Part shown: positions 26,441 through 37,292 of the stretch, one piece after another | Layout of the letters: each line of letters opens with the position of its first letter | How positions within the stretch are numbered: position 1 is the stretch's first letter | NCBI GenBank assembly: GCA_965197565.1 | Contig: CBDANK010000002.1 | Location: forward strand, 62,001 to 126,000 | Source of the DNA: G963667675 sp965197565 | GTDB taxonomy: Bacteria; Chloroflexota; Dehalococcoidia; Lucifugimonadales; UBA3495 | Length of the DNA: 64,000 nt | Reading direction: 5' to 3' | The notes under the pieces: model-generated | Database searches by the model: none | The model's input: the letters and a program-made list of their open reading frames with translations, nothing else | Told to the model about the DNA's origin: nothing | Position numbers and translations under genes: made by a program

Positions 26441-26694
26441 GAAATCCCGGGAGATTGGTTCACCTCCTAAGGAACATACCGGTACGGGAAGTAGTACGAG
26501 CTCTTGAGCGCGACGGCTTCGTTCGAACTCGTTCACGCCGAACCGGGGGTTATTTTTACAAGCATCCGGATGGACGAGCCACCGTGATTCACTACCACTC
26601 CGGTGGAGATACTCTGACCAGAAGGACACTCGCCAACGTTATTGGTGCGACCCGGTGGACGGAAGAGGACTTGCGGCGATTGGGGCTTGTCTAG
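26437..26694 (+). CDS. HicA-family mRNA interferase toxin, copy 1
   Basis: An 85-residue dsRBD-like HicA protein: LLRNIPVREVVRALERDGFVRTR, then YKHPDGRATVIHYHSGGDTLTRRTLANVIGATRWTEEDL. The catalytic His is probably in HYHSGG. The family cleaves mRNA when freed from HicB. It overlaps the preceding hicB by four bases. Confidence 0.85.
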   Translation: MRNPGRLVHLLRNIPVREVVRALERDGFVRTRSRRTGGYFYKHPDGRATVIHYHSGGDTLTRRTLANVIGATRWTEEDLRRLGLV

Positions 26695-26730
26695 CAGGGG
26701 TTCTTCAGACGTTGAGCGTTGGGGAAAGAC

Positions 26731-26976
26731 ATGAAGACCTACGTTTTCGAGATAGAGGTTGAGCAGGATGCAGAGGACGGAATCTGGGAGGCGGAAATCC
26801 CGGTCCTGCCCGGGTGTGCCGTCTGGGGTTACACGAAGGAAGAAACCCTAGAGGCCTTACAAGAGGCCGCCAAGGCATACCTCGATGTAAGTTTGAAATA
26901 CGGAGATCCGCTCCCGCCAGAAACCGAATCAAGACCGAAGGTTGCTAACGCAGACGTCTTGGCCATTACCTTATAA
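26731..26976 (+). CDS. HicB-family antitoxin, copy 2
   Basis: An 81-residue paralogue of the first HicB (MKTYVFEIEVEQDAEDGIWEAEIPVLPGC). I take the ATG at 26731, which aligns with copy 1; the frame opens 12 bases earlier. It is paired with the hicA five bases downstream. The pair arose by tandem duplication and has diverged enough that cross-neutralisation cannot be assumed. Confidence 0.84.
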   Translation: MKTYVFEIEVEQDAEDGIWEAEIPVLPGCAVWGYTKEETLEALQEAAKAYLDVSLKYGDPLPPETESRPKVANADVLAITL

Positions 26977-26981
26977 GGGAC

Positions 26982-27230
26982 ATGGGGCGGTTAGTACATC
27001 TCCTTCGCAACACCCCGGTAAGAGAGTTGATACGAGCACTGGAACGAGACGGTTTCGAAATGGAGCGAGCAACTCGAACTGGCAGCCACGTGTATCGACA
27101 CCCTGACCGCCGAAGAACAGTAATTCACTACCATTCAGGTGGGAACACTCTGAAACGCAAGACCTTGGCCAGCGTAATCCGCGCCACCCAGTGGACGGAA
27201 GAAGACCTGCGGCGGTTGGGACTTGTTTAA
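26982..27230 (+). CDS. HicA-family mRNA interferase toxin, copy 2
   Basis: An 82-residue HicA paralogue (LLRNTPVRELIRALERDGFEME, TGSHVYRHPDRRRTVIHYHSGGNTLKRKTLASVI). This copy keeps the SHVYRHPD segment closer to the family consensus than copy 1. The C-terminal TEEDLRRLGLV is identical in both copies. Confidence 0.85.
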   Translation: MGRLVHLLRNTPVRELIRALERDGFEMERATRTGSHVYRHPDRRRTVIHYHSGGNTLKRKTLASVIRATQWTEEDLRRLGLV

Positions 27231-27279
27231 GAGCAAACATTCGAGACGTAAGGCGTTTAGGTGGAGACCTGAGTTTTCG

Positions 27280-27636
27280 ATGAACGAAGATATTTGTAAG
27301 TTTCTTCAACGATTCTCCGCCGAGGAGTTGGTAGCACAAGGTATTCTTCGAAGTCACCGTACGTACGGTTACCTGCTGGATAGCCGAGGACTTAGATCAC
27401 TATTCGCTCTGATGCATCAGCACGGAATCATACGACTTGAAGCACCCGAGCATGATTGGTTCTTGACGGCCGACGGACAATTCTCAAATCCCGGCTCCGA
27501 GGAAGCCAAGCATGGAGACGTTGAGGACTTGTCCAATCCGATAGAAGTGTTCAACTGGCAAAACCGAAACATCAACCCGTTCTACAAGCCGACCGGGCCA
27601 TTCCATGTTTTCGGGAGGAGAATTGACCCGGACTAG
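27280..27636 (+). CDS. Unknown small protein after the hicBA modules
   Basis: A 118-residue protein starting MNEDICKFLQRFSAEELVAQGIL. The frame is open from a TTG at 27223 that overlaps the hicA end. It is not recognised. The first half looks helical and could be a small DNA-binding domain (EELVAQGILRSHRTYGYLLDSRGL); the second half is polar and Asn-rich. No membrane segment. It reads in the same direction as the hicBA genes. Confidence 0.5.
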   Translation: MNEDICKFLQRFSAEELVAQGILRSHRTYGYLLDSRGLRSLFALMHQHGIIRLEAPEHDWFLTADGQFSNPGSEEAKHGDVEDLSNPIEVFNWQNRNINPFYKPTGPFHVFGRRIDPD

Positions 27637-27675
27637 GGAGCGAATTCTGAGGAGCGGACGATGGAACCGTAATCA

Positions 27676-28095
27676 ATGGAGGAACGGCGAGACGCTATTT
27701 GGAGCGTACCGGCCGATTGGCGGGAAACTTACTTTATCCTGTTTACCATCCAGATTACTATATGCTTAGGACTTGTAATCTGGCATGAAGTCTCCAACAG
27801 AGATATTACCGACAACTTCGTTGCCGTTCTTCTGGCCGTGAGCCGCAGTATGGCGCCGGTGGTTGTCACAATCGCTGCTGAAACCGTCATCATAGTTGAG
27901 GTGCTGCGAATGCTTTCAGAGAGATATTTAGCCCGCCGGTTTAGACAGGGCTTGGAGCAAGGTCAGGCGGAGGGCCAAGCACGGGAAGAGAAGAAGTGGG
28001 AAGAATGGGTAAAGCAACTCATCGAGAGCGGCCAATTATCTGCTGATGTAGTCCTACCACCGTCTAAACCGGACAAGAACGGAAAAGAAGCGTAG
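27676..28095 (+). CDS. Unknown membrane protein with charged C-terminal tail
   Basis: A 139-residue protein with two predicted membrane helices (YFILFTIQITICLGLVIW, about residues 20-37, and VVVTIAAETVIIVEVL, about 62-77). A Gln/Glu/Lys-rich likely coiled-coil tail follows (about residues 85-120, GLEQGQAEGQAREEKKWEEW). Family not recognised. It lies between the toxin-antitoxin region and the YyaL-like gene. Confidence 0.55.
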   Translation: MEERRDAIWSVPADWRETYFILFTIQITICLGLVIWHEVSNRDITDNFVAVLLAVSRSMAPVVVTIAAETVIIVEVLRMLSERYLARRFRQGLEQGQAEGQAREEKKWEEWVKQLIESGQLSADVVLPPSKPDKNGKEA

Positions 28096-28133
28096 CCCGC
28101 GTCCAACTCATCGTCGGCTATAAGGAGGCCCCA

Positions 28134-30191
<2,058 letters not shown>

Positions 30192-30289
30192 CCACCGGCA
30201 AATGGCGGGTTGGCATCGGTCTCGACTCTGGCTTTCACCGGAGTAACAGGATAGAGACTTGGAGTGACGGGGGATTTTCGCCCTAACAG

Positions 30290-30720
30290 CTCGTCAGGCG
30301 GCCGGCCTGCTACGGACGGCCGCCGCCACTGTCTCCCGGTTCACCGTGTCGGGCAACCGGTAGCGCGGCCACAGCACAAACCCCAGCAGCACCAGCCCCC
30401 CGCCAGCAACGGCGCGAACCGGATGCCCAGCAGGTTTTCCGCCGAATCTCCCAACAGCAGCACCAAGCTCAACAGCAACGGCGGCAGGGCGAAAGTCACT
30501 TTCTCAAAGAAATTCTGCGTCGAGTAGAACATGGCCTCCCGGCGTTCGCTCGTCAGCAGCGCGTCATAGTCGGCGATGTCGGCGGTTATCGCCTTGGGCA
30601 GCATGAACACAGCGGCCATTGGCAGCCCGGCGATGAACGACAGGATGATGCCTTGCGCCAACAGCCCGTTCTCCGAAACCAGGCCCACCAACCTCAATAA
30701 TTGAGTTTTCGGGTAGCAAT
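30290..30720 (-). pseudogene. MFS (GPH-type) transporter, C-terminal remnant with frameshift
   Basis: The minus strand reads as the last third of a sugar/cation symporter: LAQGIILSFIAGLPMAAVFML, PKAITADIADYDALLTSERREA, MFYSTQNFFEKVTFALPP. A shift at the G-run near 30395-30405 moves the end (LWPRYRLPDTVNRETV) into another frame. The N-terminal two thirds are missing. This is a decayed gene fragment. The remaining 400 bases to icd show nothing I can name. Confidence 0.75.
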
Positions 30721-31130
30721 GTACCACATTCAAAGGGATACAGCGGACCGGCGGGATGGGTTAACCCAGGGCTACCACCGTGACAACTACGCCTGTATAA
30801 TGGGCGCAAATCCCACCCTGTCGGCCTCAGGCTGTCATCGGACAATGGTTAGCTTCGTGTTGCGGGTATCCCGTTGCGGTGCGCCCATACCGGCAGTCCT
30901 GCCGCAGACTCAACAGATCTAAGACCTAGCGGGCAAGTCATTCAACAAGGAGCGTAAATTGGCTTGCGAATCACAACTACAGCAGGCCAAGCACCATTTC
31001 GGCTAGGTACTCGCCATCGCCTTGTTCCGTGGTGCGAAGTTCGTGTACATTTTTCATGGCCGGGTCAGTAGCTAAACGTTTCTTGGCAACTGGTAGCGGC
31101 CGGTGAAATTTATTTCCTAAGGAGATGAAA

Positions 31131-33359
31131 ATGCCAGAAGTGGCCAAGATTATTTATACCAAAATTGATGAGGCTCCGGCCTTGGCCACGCACTCGTTGC
31201 TGCCGATTCTCCGGGCCTTTACCAAGGGGGCCGGTATTGAACTGGAGCCTTGGGATATCTCGTTGACTGGCCGCATCATAGCCAATTTCCCCGACAATCT
31301 GACAGATGAGCAGAAAATCCCCGATTATCTGGGCATGTTAGGCGAGTTGACCGAGGACCCGGCGGCGAACATTATCAAGCTGCCCAATATCAGCGCCTCT
31401 ATTCCCCAGCTGAAAAGGGCCATCAGGGAATTGCAGGGCAAGGGATATGATATTCCCGACTACCCCGACGATCCTGCGACTGACGAAGAACGCCAAATCC
31501 AGGCGCGCTTTTCCAGGGTGCTGGGTAGCGCGGTGAACCCGGTCCTGCGGCAAGGGAACTCCGATCGCCGGTCGTCCAACTCGGTCAAGGAGCACGGTAA
31601 ACGCCATCCCCATCGGATGATGCAGGACTGGCCGGAAGTGTCCAAGACCCGCGTTGGCCACATGACAAGCGCGGATTTCTACGGTTCTGAACAGGCGTTG
31701 ACAGTGGCGGCAGCGGGGTTGGCAGCGATCGAATTTGTGTCCCGCGACGGGCAGACGACCGTGCTCAAAGCCGGTATCCCCTTGTTAGCTGATGAAATCA
31801 TAGATTGCGCTGTGATGAATGTGCGGGAGTTGCGCGATTTTTACGCCGAAGAAATGGCGAATGCTACAGCTGACGGCGTATTGCTTTCGCTGCATCTGAA
31901 GTCGACCATGATGCGCGTGTCCGATCCGATTATTTTCGGCCATTGCGTGTCAGTCTACTATCAGGACGTGTTGACCAAACACGCGGCTGAACTGAGTGAG
32001 ATTGGGGTGAATCCCGACAACGGAGTGGCCGAACTCCTCACGAAGATACAGTCTCTCCCCGACAACAAACGAGCGGAAATTGAAGCGGATATCCAGGCAG
32101 TCTACGGTGCGCGCCCGGAGCTGTCGATGGTGAACTCCAGCCGGGGCATCACCAATCTGCATGTGCCGAGCGATGTGATTATTGACGCCTCCATGCCGGT
32201 GATTATCCGCGATGGTGGCCGCACCTGGGGTCCTGATAACGAGTTGCACGACACAATCGCGATGATTCCCGACCGCTCTTATTCGACTCTATACCAGGCG
32301 GTTATAGAAGACTGCCAGGAGCATGGGGCGTTTGACCCGTCCACCATCGGCAGTGTCGCCAACGTAGGGCTGATGGCCCAAGCGGCCGAAGAGTATGGGT
32401 CTCACGACAAGACCTTTAAAGCCCCCGGCAACGGGACGATTCGGGTCGTGGACGCATCCGGGGGGACTCTGATGGAACAGAACGTCGAGGAAGGTGACAT
32501 CTTCCGGATGTGCCAGACCAAGGACGCGGCGATTAAAGACTGGGTCAGGCTTGGGGTCAACCGGGCCAGACTCACCGGCATGCCAGCCATCTTTTGGCTG
32601 GATCTAAACCGGGCCCACGACTCGGAGCTCATAAAGAAGGTGGACCAATATCTGTCCATGCACGACACGACCGGGTTGGACATTCGCACCATGTCTCCCA
32701 TTGATGCGGTGAAGTTCACGATGGCGCGGAGCCGGGCCGGCCAGGATACTATTTCCGTGACTGGCAACGTGTTGCGTGACTATTTGACCGATCTCTTCCC
32801 CATCCTGGAACTGGGCACCAGCGCCAAGATGCTTTCGGTCGTTCCCCTGCTCAAGGGCGGCGGGATGTTTGAGACCGGCGCTGGCGGGTCGGCCCCCCGG
32901 CATGTGCAGCAGTTCTTGGAGGAGGGCCATCTCCGGTGGGATTCCCTGGGTGAATTCTGTGCCCTCGTCGCATCCTTCGAGCATTGCGGCGAGGTGTTCA
33001 AGAACGACAGGGCCAAACTCCTATCCGAGACCCTGGACCAAGCGATTGGGGGGCACATGGAACAAGGTCGGGCCCCGTCGCGCCGGGTGAACGAACTGGA
33101 CACCCGAGGCAGCCATTTCTACCTGGCTCTTTACTGGGCGGAAGCACTGGCCAATCAGACCCAAGACTCCGAGCTGCAAGCTCGCTTTACCGAGGTGGCC
33201 CAGCAGTTGGCCGCCAACGAAGAAGAGATCCTTCAGGAGTTGATCGACGTTCAAGGACAGCCAGTCGATATCGGCGGCTATTATCTCCCCAATGACGAGA
33301 TGACCGCCAAAGCCATGCGCCCCAGTGCCACTCTGAACACCATTGTGGATTCAATCTAG
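31131..33359 (+). CDS. icd: Monomeric NADP-dependent isocitrate dehydrogenase
   Basis: The enzyme oxidatively decarboxylates isocitrate to 2-oxoglutarate. It is the ~740-residue monomeric type (IDH-II), unrelated in length to the dimeric enzyme. Motifs include IIYTKIDEAPALATHSLLPI, LRQGNSDRRSSNSVKEHGKRHPH and DTRGSHFYLALYWAEALA. AAGGAG at 31119-31124 abuts the first ATG (31125) and sits six bases before the second, so I chose 31131. mdh follows in the same direction after 72 bases. Confidence 0.95.
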   Translation: MPEVAKIIYTKIDEAPALATHSLLPILRAFTKGAGIELEPWDISLTGRIIANFPDNLTDEQKIPDYLGMLGELTEDPAANIIKLPNISASIPQLKRAIRELQGKGYDIPDYPDDPATDEERQIQARFSRVLGSAVNPVLRQGNSDRRSSNSVKEHGKRHPHRMMQDWPEVSKTRVGHMTSADFYGSEQALTVAAAGLAAIEFVSRDGQTTVLKAGIPLLADEIIDCAVMNVRELRDFYAEEMANATADGVLLSLHLKSTMMRVSDPIIFGHCVSVYYQDVLTKHAAELSEIGVNPDNGVAELLTKIQSLPDNKRAEIEADIQAVYGARPELSMVNSSRGITNLHVPSDVIIDASMPVIIRDGGRTWGPDNELHDTIAMIPDRSYSTLYQAVIEDCQEHGAFDPSTIGSVANVGLMAQAAEEYGSHDKTFKAPGNGTIRVVDASGGTLMEQNVEEGDIFRMCQTKDAAIKDWVRLGVNRARLTGMPAIFWLDLNRAHDSELIKKVDQYLSMHDTTGLDIRTMSPIDAVKFTMARSRAGQDTISVTGNVLRDYLTDLFPILELGTSAKMLSVVPLLKGGGMFETGAGGSAPRHVQQFLEEGHLRWDSLGEFCALVASFEHCGEVFKNDRAKLLSETLDQAIGGHMEQGRAPSRRVNELDTRGSHFYLALYWAEALANQTQDSELQARFTEVAQQLAANEEEILQELIDVQGQPVDIGGYYLPNDEMTAKAMRPSATLNTIVDSI

Positions 33360-33431
33360 CAACACACCGATGTTCTCATATGCTAGGCAGGTCGCCAAAC
33401 CAGACTAATCAAACAGAGGAGTACTAACCAG

Positions 33432-34370
33432 ATGCGGCGAAAAGTAACGGTGGTTGGCGCCGGCAACGTGGGCGCCACTGCCGCCCAGAGAATCCACCAG
33501 TTGGGCTACGCCGATGTGGTATTGGTCGATGTCATCGAGGACCTGCCCCAAGGCAAATCGTTGGACATTCTGGAGTCCGGGCCGGTGCTGGGCAGCGACG
33601 CCAGCATAACCGGCAGCAACGGATACCAAGAGTCGGCTGCCTCTGACGTGGTGGTGATTACCGCCGGCATAGCTCGGCGGCCCGGCATGAGCCGGGACGA
33701 TCTGCTTCTAACCAATATGAAGATCACCTCGTCGGTCACAGAAGAAGTGGTAAAGCATTCTCCCAACTGCGTCATTATCGCCGTGACCAATCCCCTTGAC
33801 GCCATGGTCCAGAATATATTCGAAAGCAGCGGCTTTCCGCGAAACCGGGTGTTCGGCATGGCGGGGATTTTGGACACCGCCCGGTTCCGGACCTTCATTG
33901 CCCAGGAAATGGGCGTTTCGGTAGAGGACGTCCAGGCCTATGTATTGGGGGGCCACGGCGACGATATGGTGCCGCTGGTGCGATTTACCACCGTGGGAGG
34001 CATACCGATCACCGAGTTGCTCGACCAAGAGACTATCGACGGGTTGGTGCAGCGTACCCGGCAAGGGGGCGGCGAGATCGTAGCCCTTTTGAAGGCGGGG
34101 AGCGCCTATTACGCTCCATCGGCGGCCATTACCCAAATGGTGGAAGCGGTGCTGCTTGACAAAAAGCGCATCCTGCCCTGCTGTGTCTATTTGGAAGGCG
34201 AGTACGGTATCAACGACCTTTGCGTCGGCGTCCCGGTGAAGCTGGGAGCGGGCGGCATGGAGCAGGTAATTCAGATTAACCTCACCCAAGAGGAAGCAAC
34301 AGCGTTGAAGCACTCGGCGGCAAGCGTGGCAGAACTGGTCGAAGTGATGCGCAAGGCCAAGGCGGAGTGA
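33432..34370 (+). CDS. mdh: Malate dehydrogenase
   Basis: A 312-residue NAD-dependent malate dehydrogenase of the LDH-like type. It has the Rossmann motif VVGAGNVGATAA, the substrate-specificity loop with Arg (GIARRPGMSRDDLL), TNPLDAMVQ and the catalytic His in VLGGHGDDMVPL. It interconverts malate and oxaloacetate. It is preceded by AGAGGAG (33414-33420). Together with icd and the sdh genes it supplies TCA-cycle steps encoded in this window. Confidence 0.95.
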   Translation: MRRKVTVVGAGNVGATAAQRIHQLGYADVVLVDVIEDLPQGKSLDILESGPVLGSDASITGSNGYQESAASDVVVITAGIARRPGMSRDDLLLTNMKITSSVTEEVVKHSPNCVIIAVTNPLDAMVQNIFESSGFPRNRVFGMAGILDTARFRTFIAQEMGVSVEDVQAYVLGGHGDDMVPLVRFTTVGGIPITELLDQETIDGLVQRTRQGGGEIVALLKAGSAYYAPSAAITQMVEAVLLDKKRILPCCVYLEGEYGINDLCVGVPVKLGAGGMEQVIQINLTQEEATALKHSAASVAELVEVMRKAKAE

Positions 34371-34475
34371 AAGTAAGCCGCAGTCGTGCGGAGTCTGTAA
34401 ATGCCACTGTAGGCGGCCCGGTCATACAGGAATTGGGAGCAGAGAGCGCAAGTCTAAACCAAGGAGGTTGAGCTC

Positions 34476-35768
34476 ATGGCGCAGCGAACACCACAGGAAA
34501 AGCAACTGCTGGAAAGAGCGGCCCAGTATTTGCCGGGAGGCACCGGGGGGAACATGAAGGTCCGGGAGGACTTGGCCTTCTTGGTCCGGGAAGGGAAGGG
34601 CTCTCATATCTGGGACGTTAGCGGGAACGAGTACATCGATTGGATCATGGGCTCGGGACCTATGCTCTTGGGGCACGCCCATCCGGCGGTTACCGAAGCA
34701 GTGATCAAAGCGGTGGAGCAGGGCAGCACCTTCTTCACCACCAACGAGAAAGCGGTATTGCTGGCCGAAGAGCTGGTCAGAGCCGTTCCCTGCGCCGAGC
34801 AGGTGCGCTTTACCACCAGCGGGACCGACGCTTGCTTTCAAGCCATGCGGGCCGCCAGAGCTTACCGCAAACGGGAGAAGGTGCTCAAGTTCGAGGGCGG
34901 CTTCCACGGCACCAGCGACTATGCCCTGATGAGCGTTACCCCTTCGGCAGCTGAGGAATTCCCCCAAGCAGAGCCCAACAGCGGCGGCATCCCAAGAGCG
35001 ATCCAAGAACTGATGTTGATCGCTCCATTCAACGACCTGAACACGACATCAGCAATCATCGATGCTCACCACGACGAGTTGGCGGCGGTCATAGTAGAGC
35101 CGTTGCAGCGGCTGCTGGCCCCGCAACCCGGCTTCTTACAGGGTCTCCGCGAAGTGACCGCCCGCTACGACATCCCGCTGATATTCGATGAAGTCGTCAC
35201 CGGCTTTCGGCTGGCCTACGGCGGCGCCCAAGAGTATTACGGGGTCACCCCCGACATGTGCTCGATGGGCAAGATCATGGGAGGAGGCTATCCACTGGCG
35301 GCGGTATTGGGCCGCAGCGACATCATGTCTGTTTTCGACCAGTCTGTAGTGGAAGCAGACACTCATGTCGTACAAATCGGCACCCTGAACGGAAACCCCA
35401 TCGCCTGCGCCGCTGGACTGGCCACCTTAGCCGAGCTACGCAAGGAGGGAGTCTACGAGGGGTTGCGGGAAACCGGCGGTAAGGTGCGCCAGGCACTGGT
35501 GGAAGTCTGCGCCCAAAACGGGGTTGCCGCCCAGATGTGCGGCGAGGACGCCATCTTCGATGTCTATTTCACCGATCGGTCGGTCTTTAATTACCGGGAT
35601 GGCCTGTCCGGCGACGCGGGAATGATGACCCGCTTCAATGCCGGCCTGCTGGAACGGGGCGTCCTGAAAGGCGGCCAGAAGTTCTACCCCTCTATGGTCC
35701 ACACCGAGGAAGACGTAGAGCGGACCATCGAAGCATTCAAAGAGGTCGTGCCCACACTAAAAGAATAA
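34476..35768 (+). CDS. Class III aminotransferase, glutamate-1-semialdehyde aminomutase-like
   Basis: A 430-residue PLP enzyme with FTTSGTDACFQAMRAARAYRKREKVLKFEGGFHG, LIFDEVVTGFRLAYGGAQEYYGVTPD and the PLP lysine in CSMGKIMGGGYPLAA. It resembles HemL (heme precursor synthesis). No other tetrapyrrole genes are near, and such HemL-like proteins in Chloroflexota often have other roles, so the substrate is left open. A strong AAGGAGG precedes the ATG. Confidence 0.85.
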   Translation: MAQRTPQEKQLLERAAQYLPGGTGGNMKVREDLAFLVREGKGSHIWDVSGNEYIDWIMGSGPMLLGHAHPAVTEAVIKAVEQGSTFFTTNEKAVLLAEELVRAVPCAEQVRFTTSGTDACFQAMRAARAYRKREKVLKFEGGFHGTSDYALMSVTPSAAEEFPQAEPNSGGIPRAIQELMLIAPFNDLNTTSAIIDAHHDELAAVIVEPLQRLLAPQPGFLQGLREVTARYDIPLIFDEVVTGFRLAYGGAQEYYGVTPDMCSMGKIMGGGYPLAAVLGRSDIMSVFDQSVVEADTHVVQIGTLNGNPIACAAGLATLAELRKEGVYEGLRETGGKVRQALVEVCAQNGVAAQMCGEDAIFDVYFTDRSVFNYRDGLSGDAGMMTRFNAGLLERGVLKGGQKFYPSMVHTEEDVERTIEAFKEVVPTLKE

Positions 35769-35784
35769 GCTGCCGTAACACCCG

Positions 35785-36336
35785 ATGCGCACGCGAAAGA
35801 CACTGCTGACCGCGGATGAGTTGCTCCGGTTGTCCACCACCGACCGCCGCTACGAGTTGGTGAAAGGGGAACTGTTTGAAACGTCGCCAGCAGGAGGAAG
35901 GCATGGAAGCGTCGTTATGCGGGTGGGAGCTTCGCTGGGCTCCTACGTCAGGAGCAATGATTTGGGAGAAGTGTTCGCCGCCGAGACCGGCTTTATCCTG
36001 CATCGCAACCCGGACACGGTGCGCGCGCCCGACGCGTCTTTTGTGGCTAAAGACAGGCTCCCTAGGAAAGAACTGCCTACGGGCTACATGGATGTGATCC
36101 CTGACCTAGTCGTAGAGGTAGTGTCGCCAAGCGATCGAGAAAGGGAAGTGCTGGACAAGGTTGAAGAATGGCTCCAAGCCGGGACCAGACTAGTCTGGGT
36201 CATCTACCCGGCGGCCCGCTCGGCCACGGTCTATCGGTCCCCGGAGGAATTCTACAATTTATCAGAAGACGACAGCCTCGACGGCGGTCAAGTAGTCCCC
36301 GGGTTCACCTGCAATATCGGGGACTTATGGAACTAA
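35785..36336 (+). CDS. Uma2-family (DUF820) putative endonuclease
   Basis: A 183-residue Uma2 protein: YELVKGELFETSPAGGRHG, RAPDASFVAKDRLP, IPDLVVEVVSPSDREREVLDKVEEWLQAGTRLVWVIYP. The D...EVV...K pattern corresponds to the PD-(D/E)XK nuclease core. The family is very common in Chloroflexota and cyanobacteria, with unclear function. It begins 16 bases after the aminotransferase and converges on the sdh cluster. Confidence 0.9.
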   Translation: MRTRKTLLTADELLRLSTTDRRYELVKGELFETSPAGGRHGSVVMRVGASLGSYVRSNDLGEVFAAETGFILHRNPDTVRAPDASFVAKDRLPRKELPTGYMDVIPDLVVEVVSPSDREREVLDKVEEWLQAGTRLVWVIYPAARSATVYRSPEEFYNLSEDDSLDGGQVVPGFTCNIGDLWN

Positions 36337-36355
36337 AATTTCGGGGCGATTTGCT

Positions 36356-37240
36356 TTAGTCCAATGCACCCAGCTTCGCAACCAGGGGCTTGGCACTCAT
36401 TATGTGACGTTGCAGTCCCAGGTCTCTGGGGCTGATTCCCATAGCTAGGCCGATGGCTTGGGGCATATGCAGTATCGGCAAGCCGATCTTCCGCCCCGCT
36501 TGGGCCGCGGCTTTGGGCTGGAAGCCGTCCAGGTTCAAATGGCACAAGGGGCAAGGGGTCACCATGGCGTCGGCGCCCAGGTCCTTCACCTCCGACGTGT
36601 GCTTGGCCACCATTGCCAGCGAGTTCCGTTCGTTGGTGGTCAGGATAGGGAAGCCGCAACAGCGGGTCTTCCCCGCAAAGTCCACCACCGTAGCCCCCAA
36701 AGTCTCGATGAGCCGCTCCAACGATGTCTGCCGCTCCGGCCGCTCCTCAAGGTCCAGAGCATCCGTGGGGCGGACGATATAGCACCCGTAAAAGGGTGCC
36801 ATTCGGACGCCCTTTAGCGGCCTAGTCACCGCTCGGGTAAGCTCATCCAGACCGTAGTCCTCAATCAGAATCCAGAGCAGATGCTTGACCTCCGCCGACC
36901 CCCGGTACTCCAGCCCTTCCTCGGCTAAATACGAGTTAATCTCAGCCAAATACTCCGGGCTTTGCTTCATTCGATGGTTGGCCTGGGACATCACGCCTTG
37001 ACAGGTGCTGCAGATGGTTAGTATAGGCAGGTCCAACCGCTCCGCCATTGCGAAGGTCCTGGCATTCAGGGTATCACCCAGAAGTTGGTTCTTCTCTTGC
37101 AGCACCCCGGCCCCGGTGCAGGAGGCGCTTGGCATTTCCTGAAGTCCGATACCCAATCGCTGACATATTAGCTTGGCTGCTGGGTAAAGCTCCGGGCACC
37201 CTCCTCGGGACACGCAACCCGGGAAGAACGCATATCTCAA
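36356..37240 (-). CDS. HdrB-like CCG-domain subunit of succinate dehydrogenase
   Basis: A 294-residue protein with two CCG cysteine-rich domains: ASCTGAGVLQ/TICSTCQG in the first and TRCCGFPILTT/TPCPLCHLNLD in the second. These bind [4Fe-4S]-type clusters in heterodisulfide reductase B. Here it follows sdhA and sdhB, and no membrane-anchor sdhC/D genes are present. It therefore resembles the SdhE of soluble or peripherally bound enzymes of archaea and some bacteria. The TTG start (37240) has GGGAGGTGAAAG just upstream. Confidence 0.85.
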   Translation of the reverse strand: MRYAFFPGCVSRGGCPELYPAAKLICQRLGIGLQEMPSASCTGAGVLQEKNQLLGDTLNARTFAMAERLDLPILTICSTCQGVMSQANHRMKQSPEYLAEINSYLAEEGLEYRGSAEVKHLLWILIEDYGLDELTRAVTRPLKGVRMAPFYGCYIVRPTDALDLEERPERQTSLERLIETLGATVVDFAGKTRCCGFPILTTNERNSLAMVAKHTSEVKDLGADAMVTPCPLCHLNLDGFQPKAAAQAGRKIGLPILHMPQAIGLAMGISPRDLGLQRHIMSAKPLVAKLGALD

Positions 37241-37292
37241 CTTTCACCTCCCGGTGGACAAGCAAACTTATGTATTGTGGAACACAAGCGAT

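Noticed and set aside
34371..34475. Terminator after mdh
   Set aside because: CCGCA-GTCG-TGCGG is a short hairpin with no following T-run.
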